From: Robertmurraya dakarensis
Lineage (GTDB): Bacteria > Bacillota > Bacilli > Bacillales > Cytobacillaceae
DNA length: 64,000 nt
Direction: 5' to 3'
Assembly (NCBI RefSeq): GCF_900156875.1
Contig: NZ_LT707409.1
Location: 1,714,046-1,778,045, forward strand
Positions within the stretch are counted from its first letter, which is position 1. Each line of letters begins with the position of its first letter. Position numbers and translations under genes: made by a program. This document shows, one piece after another, positions 25,577 to 34,670 of the stretch. Under the pieces are notes generated by a model. The model saw only the letters and a program-made list of their open reading frames with translations, was not told where the DNA came from and ran no database searches.

Positions 25577-26347
25577 TTATGAATGACTGCCAAGATGACT
25601 GCGCAAGCTTTGTGGAGGAATCTCCTCGAAGCCTTTTTCAATGATTTCCGTATATGCCATTTGACTCCCTGGATATTTTCTCATTTTCCAGCCTGCCATA
25701 TTTCGGTTTCCACTATATAGAGGATCACAATAGGCACCTTCTAAAGTGCTTCCTCTAAGCAATTTAAAGAACCCGCTTGCCGAAATCGTTGTCAATTTAA
25801 CATTATCCTCTTCAAAATCCTTTAAGATTGTATCTTGATCCTCCTCCGATAATTCAACAAAGCCCTTATTATACTTAGTCATGCTATAATTTTGCATTTC
25901 ACGAAGACCGATGTCGAAAATTTCACGTCTATTCAAACGTCCTTGATAGCCCTGGACATTTTCCCCTTTGAAAAAAGGCGCTTGCATATATTCTCTTGCA
26001 TTTAACCCCCAGCTACCATTCAATTGGTGGTCGATAAAGAAAGCCACCCCTAGATCTTTGGCCCCAGGGCCATTATCATCTGCTGGAAAAATTCTCTCAG
26101 TAGCAGCCTCGACAATTTTATATTGTTCTGGAGTAAAATACATGAGTGCCATTGTAAAACTTTCTGCTGTTTCATTTTCTTCCTGAGGCGGAGGATCATT
26201 ACTATCTTGATCCTTTGCAGGCAGCAAGTTCCCTAAAATGCCTCCCACAGCAAGTCCGCCAAGGACAAAACCTGAATTCTTAATAAATTTCCGTCGTGAA
26301 GATGATTCTGGATTTTCTTTTTCATGCTGTTTAGTTTCATCTGCCAT
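25577..26347 (-). CDS. Gluconate 2-dehydrogenase subunit 3 family protein with Tat signal
   Basis: Small subunit of an FAD-linked dehydrogenase, about 256 aa. The N-terminus has a twin-arginine signal (SSRRKFIKNSGFVLGGLAVG) near residues 14-33, then a family core with FTPEQYKIVEAATERIFPADD, FFIDHQLNGSWG and FFKLLRGSTLEGAYCDPLY. The start is ATG 26347, with TTGGGAGGTGC before it, rather than the upstream ATG at 26401. It precedes the GMC gene by 74 bases and tatA follows, giving the order small subunit, catalytic subunit, translocase. No cytochrome c subunit is present, so electrons may go directly to quinone or another acceptor. Confidence 0.88.
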   Translation of the reverse strand: MADETKQHEKENPESSSRRKFIKNSGFVLGGLAVGGILGNLLPAKDQDSNDPPPQEENETAESFTMALMYFTPEQYKIVEAATERIFPADDNGPGAKDLGVAFFIDHQLNGSWGLNAREYMQAPFFKGENVQGYQGRLNRREIFDIGLREMQNYSMTKYNKGFVELSEEDQDTILKDFEEDNVKLTTISASGFFKLLRGSTLEGAYCDPLYSGNRNMAGWKMRKYPGSQMAYTEIIEKGFEEIPPQSLRSHLGSHS

Positions 26348-26461
26348 TAAAGCACCTCCCAACTTTTCAAAAATTAGGTTACCCCATAAATATCCATTCA
26401 TACCAAAAATGTAAATGGGTAATAATAAGTTTCATAAAAAAACTTTCCGAGGTGGTAAATT

Positions 26462-27160
26462 ATGAAGATAATTAGGATGAAATCAGTGGTATTGGTATAT
26501 ATGCTAGGCATCATATTTACCCTATCTGCTTGTGCTGGTCAGCAAAACGCAAACGAAAGTGCTCATAGTAACAATCTACACGAGCCAACAGCTGACCCCA
26601 CAAATGTATCCAATACAAACCTTGATGATGCAGCAGTCATTCCAAGTGTAGATAGCGACAAAAAGCAGTCTACTGATGAACACGGAGGAACTACTCATGG
26701 AATAGGTTCAAATGTATACAGTCTAATTGGAAGCTCAGGCCTCCATGATGGTGGGATTTCTTCACATTTAGAATCAAGGCTAAGTGGAGAGGGCATTGAC
26801 GGAATTAAGGTTTTTGTTCTCGATGATACCGTAATTTTAGCTAGAGCAAAGGCAGATGCTACCTCAAATCAATATGATCCAATTCAAAACCATGTGTTGT
26901 CAGGGGAAAATGGACTATCTGGAAAGGGAGATCCTGACGGCACGAAGCCTGCCGAGGTATCAGATGATAATTTACAAAAAGCGCAGGAATATATGAAGAA
27001 TGTCTTCAATGACAATGTTCAAATTCTAACGATTACTAATCCTGAGGCAGTAGCATTAATCGAAAAAATTAAAACAAATTTATTTTCAAAATCTGTTCCG
27101 TATAATCAATTGGCTAGTGATATTTCTATGTTAATAAGGATGACTCAGGAAAAACAATAA
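26462..27160 (+). CDS. YhcN/YlaJ family sporulation lipoprotein
   Basis: Lipoprotein of 232 aa with lipobox LSAC after an N-terminal hydrophobic stretch, then a disordered acidic linker and the conserved YhcN/YlaJ domain with GIDGIKVFVLDDTVILARA, and a C-terminal helix with NPEAVALIEKIKTNL. In B. subtilis YhcN is a spore inner-membrane lipoprotein. The pattern fits, so this protein marks an endospore-former. It is divergent from the dehydrogenase cluster and has GAGGTGG upstream. Confidence 0.87.
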   Translation: MKIIRMKSVVLVYMLGIIFTLSACAGQQNANESAHSNNLHEPTADPTNVSNTNLDDAAVIPSVDSDKKQSTDEHGGTTHGIGSNVYSLIGSSGLHDGGISSHLESRLSGEGIDGIKVFVLDDTVILARAKADATSNQYDPIQNHVLSGENGLSGKGDPDGTKPAEVSDDNLQKAQEYMKNVFNDNVQILTITNPEAVALIEKIKTNLFSKSVPYNQLASDISMLIRMTQEKQ

Positions 27161-27218
27161 TAAAACTACTTATATTAAAGTAACAGCATTATTTGGATTT
27201 TTATAATTCCTAATGAAA

Positions 27219-27292
27219 AGGATTACCATATTTATATTTATTCACTGTGAAAGACAAAAGCGAGTGATATAAAATGGTACTCCTATTTTTTT
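27219..27292 (+). terminator. Long hairpin after the YhcN-like gene, candidate terminator
   Basis: Long imperfect stem: aggattaccat near 27219 with tggtactcct near 27275-27284, followed by a T run to 27292. Within the 348-base gene-free stretch 27161-27508 I see no gene; the rest is AT-rich and likely holds the promoter of the downstream two-component genes. Confidence 0.55.
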
Positions 27293-27508
27293 GTTTTATA
27301 AATACTTATACATTACATTTTCCATCCAATCCAGATTGTTTCCCTAAACTTTCCTTAGAGTAAAAAAAATTTCCTTTCCAACCTCATTTCGAAACAAAAT
27401 TCAATACAAATACTCCTTCTTTTCATATAATTAATTTAAGAGTAAATATGGATTCGTATAAATACTCTAATATAGTTATAAAGATTACCGATATGTAGGT
27501 GAATAGAA

Positions 27509-28204
27509 TTGTTCAAATTGTTATTAATTGAGGATGATAACACACTTTTCCAAGAAATTAAGGATAGATTAATAGGATGGTCTTATGTCGTGTACGGGGT
27601 CATAAATTTCAATAACGTTTTTCAAGAATTTGCAGAGATTAAGCCAGACCTCGTCATTATCGATATCCAGTTACCGAAATTTGACGGCTTCCACTGGTGC
27701 CGAATGATTAGACATCATTCAAAAGTACCGATCATTTTCTTATCCTCACGTGATCACCCGATGGATATTGTGATGGCGATGCAGCTAGGCGGAGATGATT
27801 TCATTCAAAAGCCTTTTCATTTTGATGTTCTCATTGCTAAGATTCAAGCCATACTTCGCCGTGTCTACAATTACAACAATGAAGACATACAACTTAAAAC
27901 ATGGTGTGGAGCTGCCATTGATTACGAAACTAATACTGTTACAAATTATATAGGATCGGTTGAATTAACGAAAAATGAATTCTTTATACTGAAGGAATTG
28001 CTTAAACATAAAAACAAAATTGTTAACCGAGATGATCTCATAAAAAGTCTCTGGGAAGATGAACGGTTTGTCAGTGATAATACGTTAACTGTTAATGTAA
28101 ATCGTTTGCGCAAGAAGTTGGATGAGCTGCAGCTTGGACAATTTATAGAAACGAAGGTTGGTCAAGGTTACATCGCTCTAGAAGAGGAAATACAATATGA
28201 TTAA
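27509..28204 (+). CDS. Response regulator, BceR-like (OmpR family)
   Basis: DNA-binding response regulator of 231 aa. The receiver domain has EDD (9-11), phosphorylatable Asp52 in LVIIDIQLPKFDG, and the conserved Thr/Ser and Lys (QKPF). The C-terminal winged helix (about 135-228) is of the OmpR type with ELTKNEFFILKELLKHKNKIV and DNTLTVNVNRLRKKL. It starts with TTG behind AGGTGA. It overlaps the following kinase gene by 8 bases, and both precede a Bce-type transporter, the arrangement of peptide-antibiotic sensing systems. Confidence 0.93.
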   Translation: MFKLLLIEDDNTLFQEIKDRLIGWSYVVYGVINFNNVFQEFAEIKPDLVIIDIQLPKFDGFHWCRMIRHHSKVPIIFLSSRDHPMDIVMAMQLGGDDFIQKPFHFDVLIAKIQAILRRVYNYNNEDIQLKTWCGAAIDYETNTVTNYIGSVELTKNEFFILKELLKHKNKIVNRDDLIKSLWEDERFVSDNTLTVNVNRLRKKLDELQLGQFIETKVGQGYIALEEEIQYD

Positions 28205-29201
28205 GGCTTATTTTTTAGAAAAGCTTAGTTGGATCCTAATGTTTTTTTTCATCCACATCCTAATTCTTTTTGTAGCGTTTATCGATGCTGCAATTCCCTT
28301 TATGCCCATCCTTTATATTGTATTTTTATCGTGGATTTTTTTTACTATTTTCTTTTTCCTGCGCTATCATAAAGAAATTAAATTCTACAAGCATCTTAAA
28401 GAATGGGATAGCGATCTAGATTTAACAAGAATTCCGACTTCCGACAGCCCATTTCAGAAGATTATCGTAGAGAGTTTAACTAGTAACACTAGTTATTTAA
28501 AACAGCTAGCACTAGATGATAGGAGAATTCTTGAACAGGAAAAGGATGAGCTATTAGCTTGGATTCATGAAGTAAAGACACCTCTCACCGCCATGCACCT
28601 CATGATTGACAGATTAGAAGAGGAGAAAACGAAAGAATTGATAAGATACGAGTGGATGCGAATTCATCTTCTCCTTGACCAGCAGCTTCATCAACGGCGT
28701 ATTCCTTTTTTGGAAAATGATTTGTATATTGAACAAACGAATCTTAAAGACATTATTTATCAAGAAATAAAAATGCTTAGGCCTTGGTGTATGCAAAAAG
28801 GAATTGGTTTTGATATAAATTTGCAAATTGCGAATGTATTAAGTGATGCGAAATGGCTGGCTTTTATCTTAAGACAGCTTATTACAAACGCTGTGAAGTA
28901 TAGTGAGAATTCTGATATCGAGGTGAATAGTTTTACTGTGAAGGACCAAGATGTGCTCGAAATAAAAGATTTTGGGCGCGGTATTGATTCTAAAGACTTG
29001 CCTCGAATTTTTGAAAAAGGGTTTACCTCTACAGCAAACCATCAAGATCATAATGCTACAGGGATGGGATTATATTTAACCAAGAAAGTTACAGCCCCCT
29101 TATTAATTAAAATTGATGTACAATCCGAAGTAGGAATGGGAACTTTATTTACTTTGATGTTTCCAAAAAAAAACGATTTCGACCACATTTCAAGCGTGTG
29201 A
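28197..29201 (+). CDS. Intramembrane-sensing histidine kinase, BceS-like
   Basis: Sensor kinase of 334 aa. Two N-terminal membrane helices with almost no external loop, typical of BceS-type kinases that sense through their transporter. The H box is WIHEVKTPLTAMHL, and the ATP-binding domain shows LITNAVKYSENSD (N box), IKDFGRGIDSKDLPRIFEKGFT and ATGMGLYLTKK (G boxes). It overlaps the regulator gene by 8 bases. In known cases the partner ABC transporter, not a sensory domain, detects flux of peptides such as bacitracin. Confidence 0.93.
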   Translation: MIKAYFLEKLSWILMFFFIHILILFVAFIDAAIPFMPILYIVFLSWIFFTIFFFLRYHKEIKFYKHLKEWDSDLDLTRIPTSDSPFQKIIVESLTSNTSYLKQLALDDRRILEQEKDELLAWIHEVKTPLTAMHLMIDRLEEEKTKELIRYEWMRIHLLLDQQLHQRRIPFLENDLYIEQTNLKDIIYQEIKMLRPWCMQKGIGFDINLQIANVLSDAKWLAFILRQLITNAVKYSENSDIEVNSFTVKDQDVLEIKDFGRGIDSKDLPRIFEKGFTSTANHQDHNATGMGLYLTKKVTAPLLIKIDVQSEVGMGTLFTLMFPKKNDFDHISSV

Positions 29202-29219
29202 CAAAATTGTCACATGCTT
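29192..29219 (+). promoter_or_regulatory. Palindrome at the bceS-bceA junction: candidate BceR operator or terminator
   Basis: The core TGTGACA-AAAT-TGTCACA (29197-29214) fits the TNACA-N4-TGT pattern known for BceR-type regulators. The same element can fold as a hairpin with extended arms (AAGCGTGTGACA / TGTCACATGCTT) followed by TTTATTTATT, and it overlaps the kinase stop codon. Both functions could be combined. A TATAAT at 29266-29271 without a consensus -35 lies between it and the ATPase gene. Confidence 0.6.
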
Positions 29220-29301
29220 TTATTTATTGTTCGCTAAATCGAGGGAATCGTCTCCTTCCCCTTATTATAATAAGATTAACGAATAAAGGGAGTGTTAATA
29301 A

Positions 29302-30066
29302 ATGATCATTTTAGAAGCTGCAAAAATTCATAAAAGCTATGGAAGTAAGTTAAATAAACAAGAAGTATTGAAAGGCATTGATCTTCATATCAATCAAGGA
29401 GAATTTGTCAGTATTATGGGTCCATCAGGATCTGGGAAAACAACACTGCTAAACGTTCTATCATCGATTGATCAAGTTAGTGAAGGTTCCATTAAAATTC
29501 AAGGAAAAGAAATTACCAATATGAAAGAAAAGCAACTAGCAGAGTTTCGTAAAAAACATTTAGGGTTTATTTTTCAAGAATATAATTTATTAGATACATT
29601 AACAGTTAAAGAGAACGTACTGTTGCCACTCTCCGTTGCAAAAGTATCAAGAAAAGCTGCAGAAAAGCTATTTACAGATCTTGCAAACGAATTAGGTATC
29701 TACGAAATAAAAGATAAGTATCCTAATGAGATTTCTGGCGGGCAAAAACAACGGACATCTGCTGCACGTGCTTTTATTCATGAACCTAGTGTAATTTTTG
29801 CAGATGAACCAACTGGAGCTTTGGATTCTAAATCTGCATCAGATCTGCTAAATAAATTGGCATACTTAAATCAAAATCGAAATGCAACTATAGCAATGGT
29901 GACACATGATCCCACTGCAGCAAGCTTTAGCAGCAGAGTCATTTTTATTAAAGATGGTCGTATTTATACGCAGCTGAGAAAAGGAGACCAGTCTAGAAGG
30001 AGTTTCTTTCAGGATATCATGAAAACTCAAGGCGTCTTAGGTGGTGTACATCATGAGAGTAAGTGA
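29302..30066 (+). CDS. Peptide-resistance ABC transporter ATP-binding protein, BceA-like
   Basis: ATPase of 254 aa. Walker [11 protein letters not shown] loop [11 protein letters not shown], signature ISGGQKQR, and Walker [13 protein letters not shown] are intact, with the MacB/BceA-type arrangement. It powers the FtsX-like permease encoded next, removing antimicrobial peptides from their lipid targets. GGGAGTG lies before the ATG. It overlaps the permease start by 14 bases. Confidence 0.95.
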   Translation: MIILEAAKIHKSYGSKLNKQEVLKGIDLHINQGEFVSIMGPSGSGKTTLLNVLSSIDQVSEGSIKIQGKEITNMKEKQLAEFRKKHLGFIFQEYNLLDTLTVKENVLLPLSVAKVSRKAAEKLFTDLANELGIYEIKDKYPNEISGGQKQRTSAARAFIHEPSVIFADEPTGALDSKSASDLLNKLAYLNQNRNATIAMVTHDPTAASFSSRVIFIKDGRIYTQLRKGDQSRRSFFQDIMKTQGVLGGVHHESK

Positions 30067-31999
30067 GCTAATTCTTCGCAATCTGAAAAAGAATCTGAAA
30101 AACTATTACCTTTATGTGTTTGCTCTCATTTTTAGCACAGGACTGTATTTCGCCTTTGTCACCTTGCAATATGATCCGGCATTAGATCAAGTAGAAGGGA
30201 CGGTTAAAGGAGAAGCTTCAATTCGCGCAGCATCCATCTTACTCGTTGCAATCGTATCCATTTTCCTCCTTTATGCAAACAACATCTTCATAAAAAGACG
30301 AGGAAAAGAGATTGGTTTATTCCAACTGATCGGAATGACCAAGGGGCGTATATTTCGCATTCTAACCGCAGAGAACTTTTTGATTTACTTCGCTTCCCTT
30401 TGTATCGGAATTTTTATCGGTTTCTCCATGTCCAGACTCATTCTGATGATTCTATTTAGAATTACACAAGTTGAAACAGAAGCGGATTTAAGGTTTTCTT
30501 CAGAAGCCTTTCTTCAAACATTTGTTGTTTTTAGTATCATCTTTGGTTTAATCATGCTTATGAACTATTTCTTTATAAAAAGACAAAGCATTCTATCTTT
30601 ATTTCGAGTTGTTTCAACAACTGAATCTAAAATGAAGAATTTATCTTTATGGGAAATGTTTATCGGATTAATTGGAATACTTCTAATCATCGTAGGCTAT
30701 TTTGTGTCATCAAAATTATTTAGCGGCGACATTACTTCCGTAACTAATCTTTTTCTTGCCATGGTCTTTATACTTGGATCTGTGATTATAGGAACCTACC
30801 TTTTTTATAAAGGATCTGTCAGCTTTGTATTCCATCTCATTCGAAAGCAAAAGAAAGGTTATTTAAATGTACAGGAAGTATTATCCCTTTCTACTATTAT
30901 GTTTAGGATGAGGTCAAATGCGTTACTGTTAACGATCATTACGACTGTTTCTGCTTTGTCTATCGGCTTACTGTCATTAAGCTATATCGCCTACTATTCG
31001 GCTGAAGCAAAGGCCAGGAATTATGTAGCTGCAGATTTTTCTATAAATACTCGAGAAGATGCTGAGATGTTTACACAAGCTCTAGACAAACACCAAGTTG
31101 GATATAGGACAACAACCATAGATGTTATTCAAGCCGAAGGGAATATAGAGCAAATTATAGGAAATAAAATGGAAGGAATGAACTTTGATCCTACCATCAT
31201 GTCTCTGGCTGTGATCAGTGATAGTGCTATTACAGAATTGGATCTTTCTAAAGATGAGGTTTTATTGACTGGTTACAATGACTTACTGCAAAAATTTATG
31301 GGGTTAAAAAATACAGGTACAATTGAATTAATCGGGAAGAACAAAAGAGTTCCACTTACCTATTTGGGGATAGAAAAAGAGTATTACATTTCCGGGTATT
31401 TCACGAATGGCGGTACTCCTGTCGCGGTTGTTGATGACGAGATTTTTGAAGCATTAATGGATGATATTGACCCTTCTTTGCAAAGAGAATCTTCAGTATT
31501 TATTGGGATTGATTTAAAAGATGATGAAGAGATTGCAGAAGCTGATGGTATTTTCCAAGAATTAGGATTGAGTAAAAACAGATTACATGATTCTCGTTTC
31601 GAAATAAGTAATAATGAGAAGAAAAATATGGGATTGATCATGTTTATCGTTGGCTTCCTCGGTCTTACCTTCTTAATAACATCCGGATGTATTCTATATT
31701 TTAAGCAAATGGGAGAAAGTGAAGAAGAAAGGCCAAATTATAACATATTGCGTAAACTAGGATTTTCACAATCAGACTTGCTCAAAGGAATAAAAGCCAA
31801 ACAAATCTTTAATTTTGGGATTCCTTTAGGTATCGGGTTACTGCATAGCTATTTTGCTGTACAATCTGGATGGTTTCTATTTGGAACTGAAATTTGGACC
31901 CCGATGCTGATCGTCATGGCTCTGTATACAGTATTGTATTCGATCTTTGGCTGTCTTTCCGTTATTTACTATAAAAAAGTAATTAATGAGGCGCTTTAA
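30053..31999 (+). CDS. Peptide-resistance ABC transporter permease, BceB-like
   Basis: Permease of 648 aa with about ten membrane helices in the BceB arrangement: one N-terminal helix, FtsX-type bundles, and a large extracellular domain of roughly 200 residues (about 320-520) between helices 7 and 8, containing e.g. [20 protein letters not shown] (approximate). The extracellular domain decides peptide specificity. Start at ATG 30053, with AGGTGGTG at 30039-30046, rather than the in-frame GTG at 30041. Which antibiotic it serves cannot be told. Confidence 0.93.
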   Translation: MRVSELILRNLKKNLKNYYLYVFALIFSTGLYFAFVTLQYDPALDQVEGTVKGEASIRAASILLVAIVSIFLLYANNIFIKRRGKEIGLFQLIGMTKGRIFRILTAENFLIYFASLCIGIFIGFSMSRLILMILFRITQVETEADLRFSSEAFLQTFVVFSIIFGLIMLMNYFFIKRQSILSLFRVVSTTESKMKNLSLWEMFIGLIGILLIIVGYFVSSKLFSGDITSVTNLFLAMVFILGSVIIGTYLFYKGSVSFVFHLIRKQKKGYLNVQEVLSLSTIMFRMRSNALLLTIITTVSALSIGLLSLSYIAYYSAEAKARNYVAADFSINTREDAEMFTQALDKHQVGYRTTTIDVIQAEGNIEQIIGNKMEGMNFDPTIMSLAVISDSAITELDLSKDEVLLTGYNDLLQKFMGLKNTGTIELIGKNKRVPLTYLGIEKEYYISGYFTNGGTPVAVVDDEIFEALMDDIDPSLQRESSVFIGIDLKDDEEIAEADGIFQELGLSKNRLHDSRFEISNNEKKNMGLIMFIVGFLGLTFLITSGCILYFKQMGESEEERPNYNILRKLGFSQSDLLKGIKAKQIFNFGIPLGIGLLHSYFAVQSGWFLFGTEIWTPMLIVMALYTVLYSIFGCLSVIYYKKVINEAL

Positions 32000-32033
32000 A
32001 CGAAAAGTAAGTAACTTAAATACATTTGAATTA

Positions 32034-32104
32034 TTTAACCTGCCATCACGGGATCTTTCATCCCCATTGTTGGTGGGTTAAATATTCTTCTATTGAATAT
32101 TTTT
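32034..32104 (+). terminator. Nested inverted repeats after the BceB-like gene
   Basis: TTTAACC (32034-32040) pairs with GGTTAAA (32076-32082), and an AT-rich stem aaatattc / gaatattt with T run follows at 32080-32104. Together they are a candidate terminator. Confidence 0.5.
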
Positions 32105-32192
32105 AATGAACACTCCAAAAGCTTATATTATCTAAAGCGTTTTCTCAGGATAGGTTATGCGCGGAAAACGAGAGATAAATGGAGGGGTTTTG

Positions 32193-32939
32193 TTGAGTAG
32201 AAATATTCCTAGTATTATTATAACTATTTCCATCTTTTTGTTGACTGCATGTCAGCAAGATAATGACCAGTCATTAGAAGGACAATCAAAAAATCATAAT
32301 TCACCTCTCCCCCTTTCCACTACGGACAAGCATGATGAGACTCTTCAAGATTCTGATCCTTTGAAAAAACAGGAGCAGGAAGAGATACATATACCAGATT
32401 ACAATCCACCAGGATTTGGAGTACCGCAAGAGGAACCAGCTAAACAATCTGATACAGAGAAGCAACTAACTTCTGATCCTGATCAAACCGTTGAATCAGC
32501 TAAGTTTCATCTTCCTTTTCAAGACTTCCAAGATCGATGGAATGCAGTCAGTCGTGAACAAGGGTCAGATCTTCAAATCGCAGCTTTCGATTTGATCAGT
32601 TCAGATGAGGACTCTTATTATCAATGTTTATTTGATCATCATCTTGTACTACGTGTGTTCACTTCAAATCAATACGTTCGAAGTATACAGATGTTGAACA
32701 AAAGTAGTTCCAGCTCAGATCTTATTGATATGCTAACTGGCTGGAGCCATATCGTCATGATGTTTAATCCTGACATTCAGTTTTATCAAGTTGATGGACT
32801 CTTTCATGATCTTGGTGTTGGACCAAATTTGGATCTTAGCGAAGTGAAGGAAAAAACCATACTTTTCTCAGGTATCCAATATACCGTGAAACCAATCAAC
32901 TCTGGTTTCCTGTTTCAAGCTGCGTATCCCGACAACTAG
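32193..32939 (+). CDS. Putative lipoprotein of unknown function, 248 aa
   Basis: Short signal peptide with lipobox LTAC, then a disordered, Pro/Gln/Asp-rich linker to about residue 110, and a C-terminal domain from FHLPFQDFQDRWNAVSREQG onward ending AAYPDN. I do not recognise the domain. The TTG start at 32193 is supported by GGAGGGG just upstream. It is followed after 19 bases by a GH18-SLH gene and probably cotranscribed, so a role in cell-wall turnover or surface assembly is possible but unproven. Confidence 0.75.
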   Translation: MSRNIPSIIITISIFLLTACQQDNDQSLEGQSKNHNSPLPLSTTDKHDETLQDSDPLKKQEQEEIHIPDYNPPGFGVPQEEPAKQSDTEKQLTSDPDQTVESAKFHLPFQDFQDRWNAVSREQGSDLQIAAFDLISSDEDSYYQCLFDHHLVLRVFTSNQYVRSIQMLNKSSSSSDLIDMLTGWSHIVMMFNPDIQFYQVDGLFHDLGVGPNLDLSEVKEKTILFSGIQYTVKPINSGFLFQAAYPDN

Positions 32940-32958
32940 TTATGAAAGGATTGCTACT

Positions 32959-34590
32959 ATGAAGAATGTGAAATCAGTATTATGGATGATTCTTGCCATC
33001 TCCCTAATTTGCAATAGCTCCATTCCTGTCAATGCACAAACAAAACTTTTCAATATGTCTTATCTATTCTTTGGCGGCCCAAGCGGTTATTTAAGGCAAG
33101 TCGATGCAACAAAGGGCAGTTTGGATGTGGTGTCACCGAATTACTTTGATATAAATAAAGATGGAGAATTAGACATAACCTGGACGCTGCAATCCTCCTT
33201 TATTACCGAGATGCATCGAAGAGGGTTAAAGGTTGTACCTTTTTTGTCTAATCACTGGAACGTATCTGCTGGAACCAATGGGCTTAAGAACCGCCGGGCA
33301 CTTGCCCGAGCTATCGCTGATGCGATTGAAAAATATAAGCTTGATGGAGTTAATGTCGACATAGAAGGTGTTGGTTCAACCTATAAAGACGATCATACGG
33401 ACTTTATCAGACTGTTAAGACAGTACGTACCTAAGAACAAGGAAGTGTCTGTTGCAGTTGCTGCAAATCCAAATGGCTGGAAGACCGGATGGCACGGCTT
33501 TTATGATTACAAAAAGCTCTCAGAGTATGCAGACTATTTAATGATAATGGCATATGATGAAAGCTGGGAATCTCCTGATAGTCCAATTGGTCCCGTTGCC
33601 AGTATCACGTTTTCAGAGCGATCCATTCAATATGCTCTTACAGAAGGCGTTCCCAAAGACAAGATTGTTTATGGTCTGCCTTTTTATGGCCGTATATGGA
33701 AATTGGACGGACCTACGCTTGAAAATATTAAGATTACAGGAAGAGGAATCTCAAGTACAAGAGTCGAGGACGCAATAGAGGAATTCAACGGAAAAGTCCA
33801 GTTTGATGAAGCAAGCCAGTCCTCCTACGCTACTTTTACCATTCCAAAAGGAAAATCCTTCTTTATTGGCAGCACCAAATTGACACAGGGGGATTATATT
33901 ATCTGGTACGAAAATGAACGTTCGATAAAAGCCAAACTGCGATTACCCAATAAGTATGGAATCAAAGGGACTGGTTCATGGGCGCTCTATCACGAAACTC
34001 CTGACACTTGGGATTATTATTCTTTATGGCTGAATGGCAGCTATTTTGTCGATGTGACCTCAAAGCATTGGGCGGAAGGACATATCCATTACGTATCTCA
34101 AAAGGGTTGGATGACAGGAAGAACTAGTACAACTTTCTCTCCAAATACGCCTCTGACGAGAGCACAAGGAGCGGTCATTTTAATAAGAGCTCTAGGGAAA
34201 GAACAACTTAAACCAAGGGAATACCATTTCGATGATCTAAAGGGGCATTGGGCTCAGGAAGAAATTGAACTCGCCAGGGAATTAGGGTACTTAGATGGAA
34301 AAGCACCAAATAAGTTTGACCCTGAAGCTAATTTAACAAGAGAACAACTAGCAAAAATTCTTTATCAAATTTTTGATTATCCGTTGGACGCGGGAGTAGA
34401 AAGCGCCTTTTCAGATATTTCCGCTGATCGCTGGTCACTGCAGCCAGTAATGGCTATTTATCACCAAGGGCATATTGGCGGATATGAGGATGGCACATTC
34501 CGTCCTACTAACAAATCAACAAGAGCTCAAATGGCTAAGTTAATGGAACTGATGTCTAAGGACATTGAAGCCATAAAAAATGAAACTTAA
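32959..34590 (+). CDS. Glycoside hydrolase family 18 protein with three C-terminal SLH domains
   Basis: Secreted surface hydrolase of 543 aa. A signal peptide covers residues 1-26, then a GH18 barrel (about 30-365) with the catalytic motif LDGVNVDIEG and YADYLMIMAYDE. Residues about 372-543 form three SLH repeats (e.g. FVDVTSKHWAEGHI, FDDLKGHWAQEEI, FSDISADRWSLQPV), which anchor the protein to secondary cell wall polymer. It may hydrolyse peptidoglycan N-acetylglucosamine or chitin. The DxxDxDxE motif has Asn at the second Asp (DGVNVDIE), as in spore-type GH18 proteins. Operon with the lipoprotein gene upstream. Confidence 0.93.
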   Translation: MKNVKSVLWMILAISLICNSSIPVNAQTKLFNMSYLFFGGPSGYLRQVDATKGSLDVVSPNYFDINKDGELDITWTLQSSFITEMHRRGLKVVPFLSNHWNVSAGTNGLKNRRALARAIADAIEKYKLDGVNVDIEGVGSTYKDDHTDFIRLLRQYVPKNKEVSVAVAANPNGWKTGWHGFYDYKKLSEYADYLMIMAYDESWESPDSPIGPVASITFSERSIQYALTEGVPKDKIVYGLPFYGRIWKLDGPTLENIKITGRGISSTRVEDAIEEFNGKVQFDEASQSSYATFTIPKGKSFFIGSTKLTQGDYIIWYENERSIKAKLRLPNKYGIKGTGSWALYHETPDTWDYYSLWLNGSYFVDVTSKHWAEGHIHYVSQKGWMTGRTSTTFSPNTPLTRAQGAVILIRALGKEQLKPREYHFDDLKGHWAQEEIELARELGYLDGKAPNKFDPEANLTREQLAKILYQIFDYPLDAGVESAFSDISADRWSLQPVMAIYHQGHIGGYEDGTFRPTNKSTRAQMAKLMELMSKDIEAIKNET

Positions 34591-34623
34591 ATGATATCCA
34601 ATAAGGTATCCATATTCATAAAA

Positions 34624-34650
34624 GAAAGAGACCATTTAGGTCTCTTCTCT
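34624..34650. terminator. Bidirectional terminator between the GH18-SLH gene and serA
   Basis: Stem agagacc / ggtctct (34627-34645) with pyrimidine-rich flanks on both strands. Confidence 0.7.
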
Positions 34651-34670
34651 AGTTCATTATCAGATTTTAA

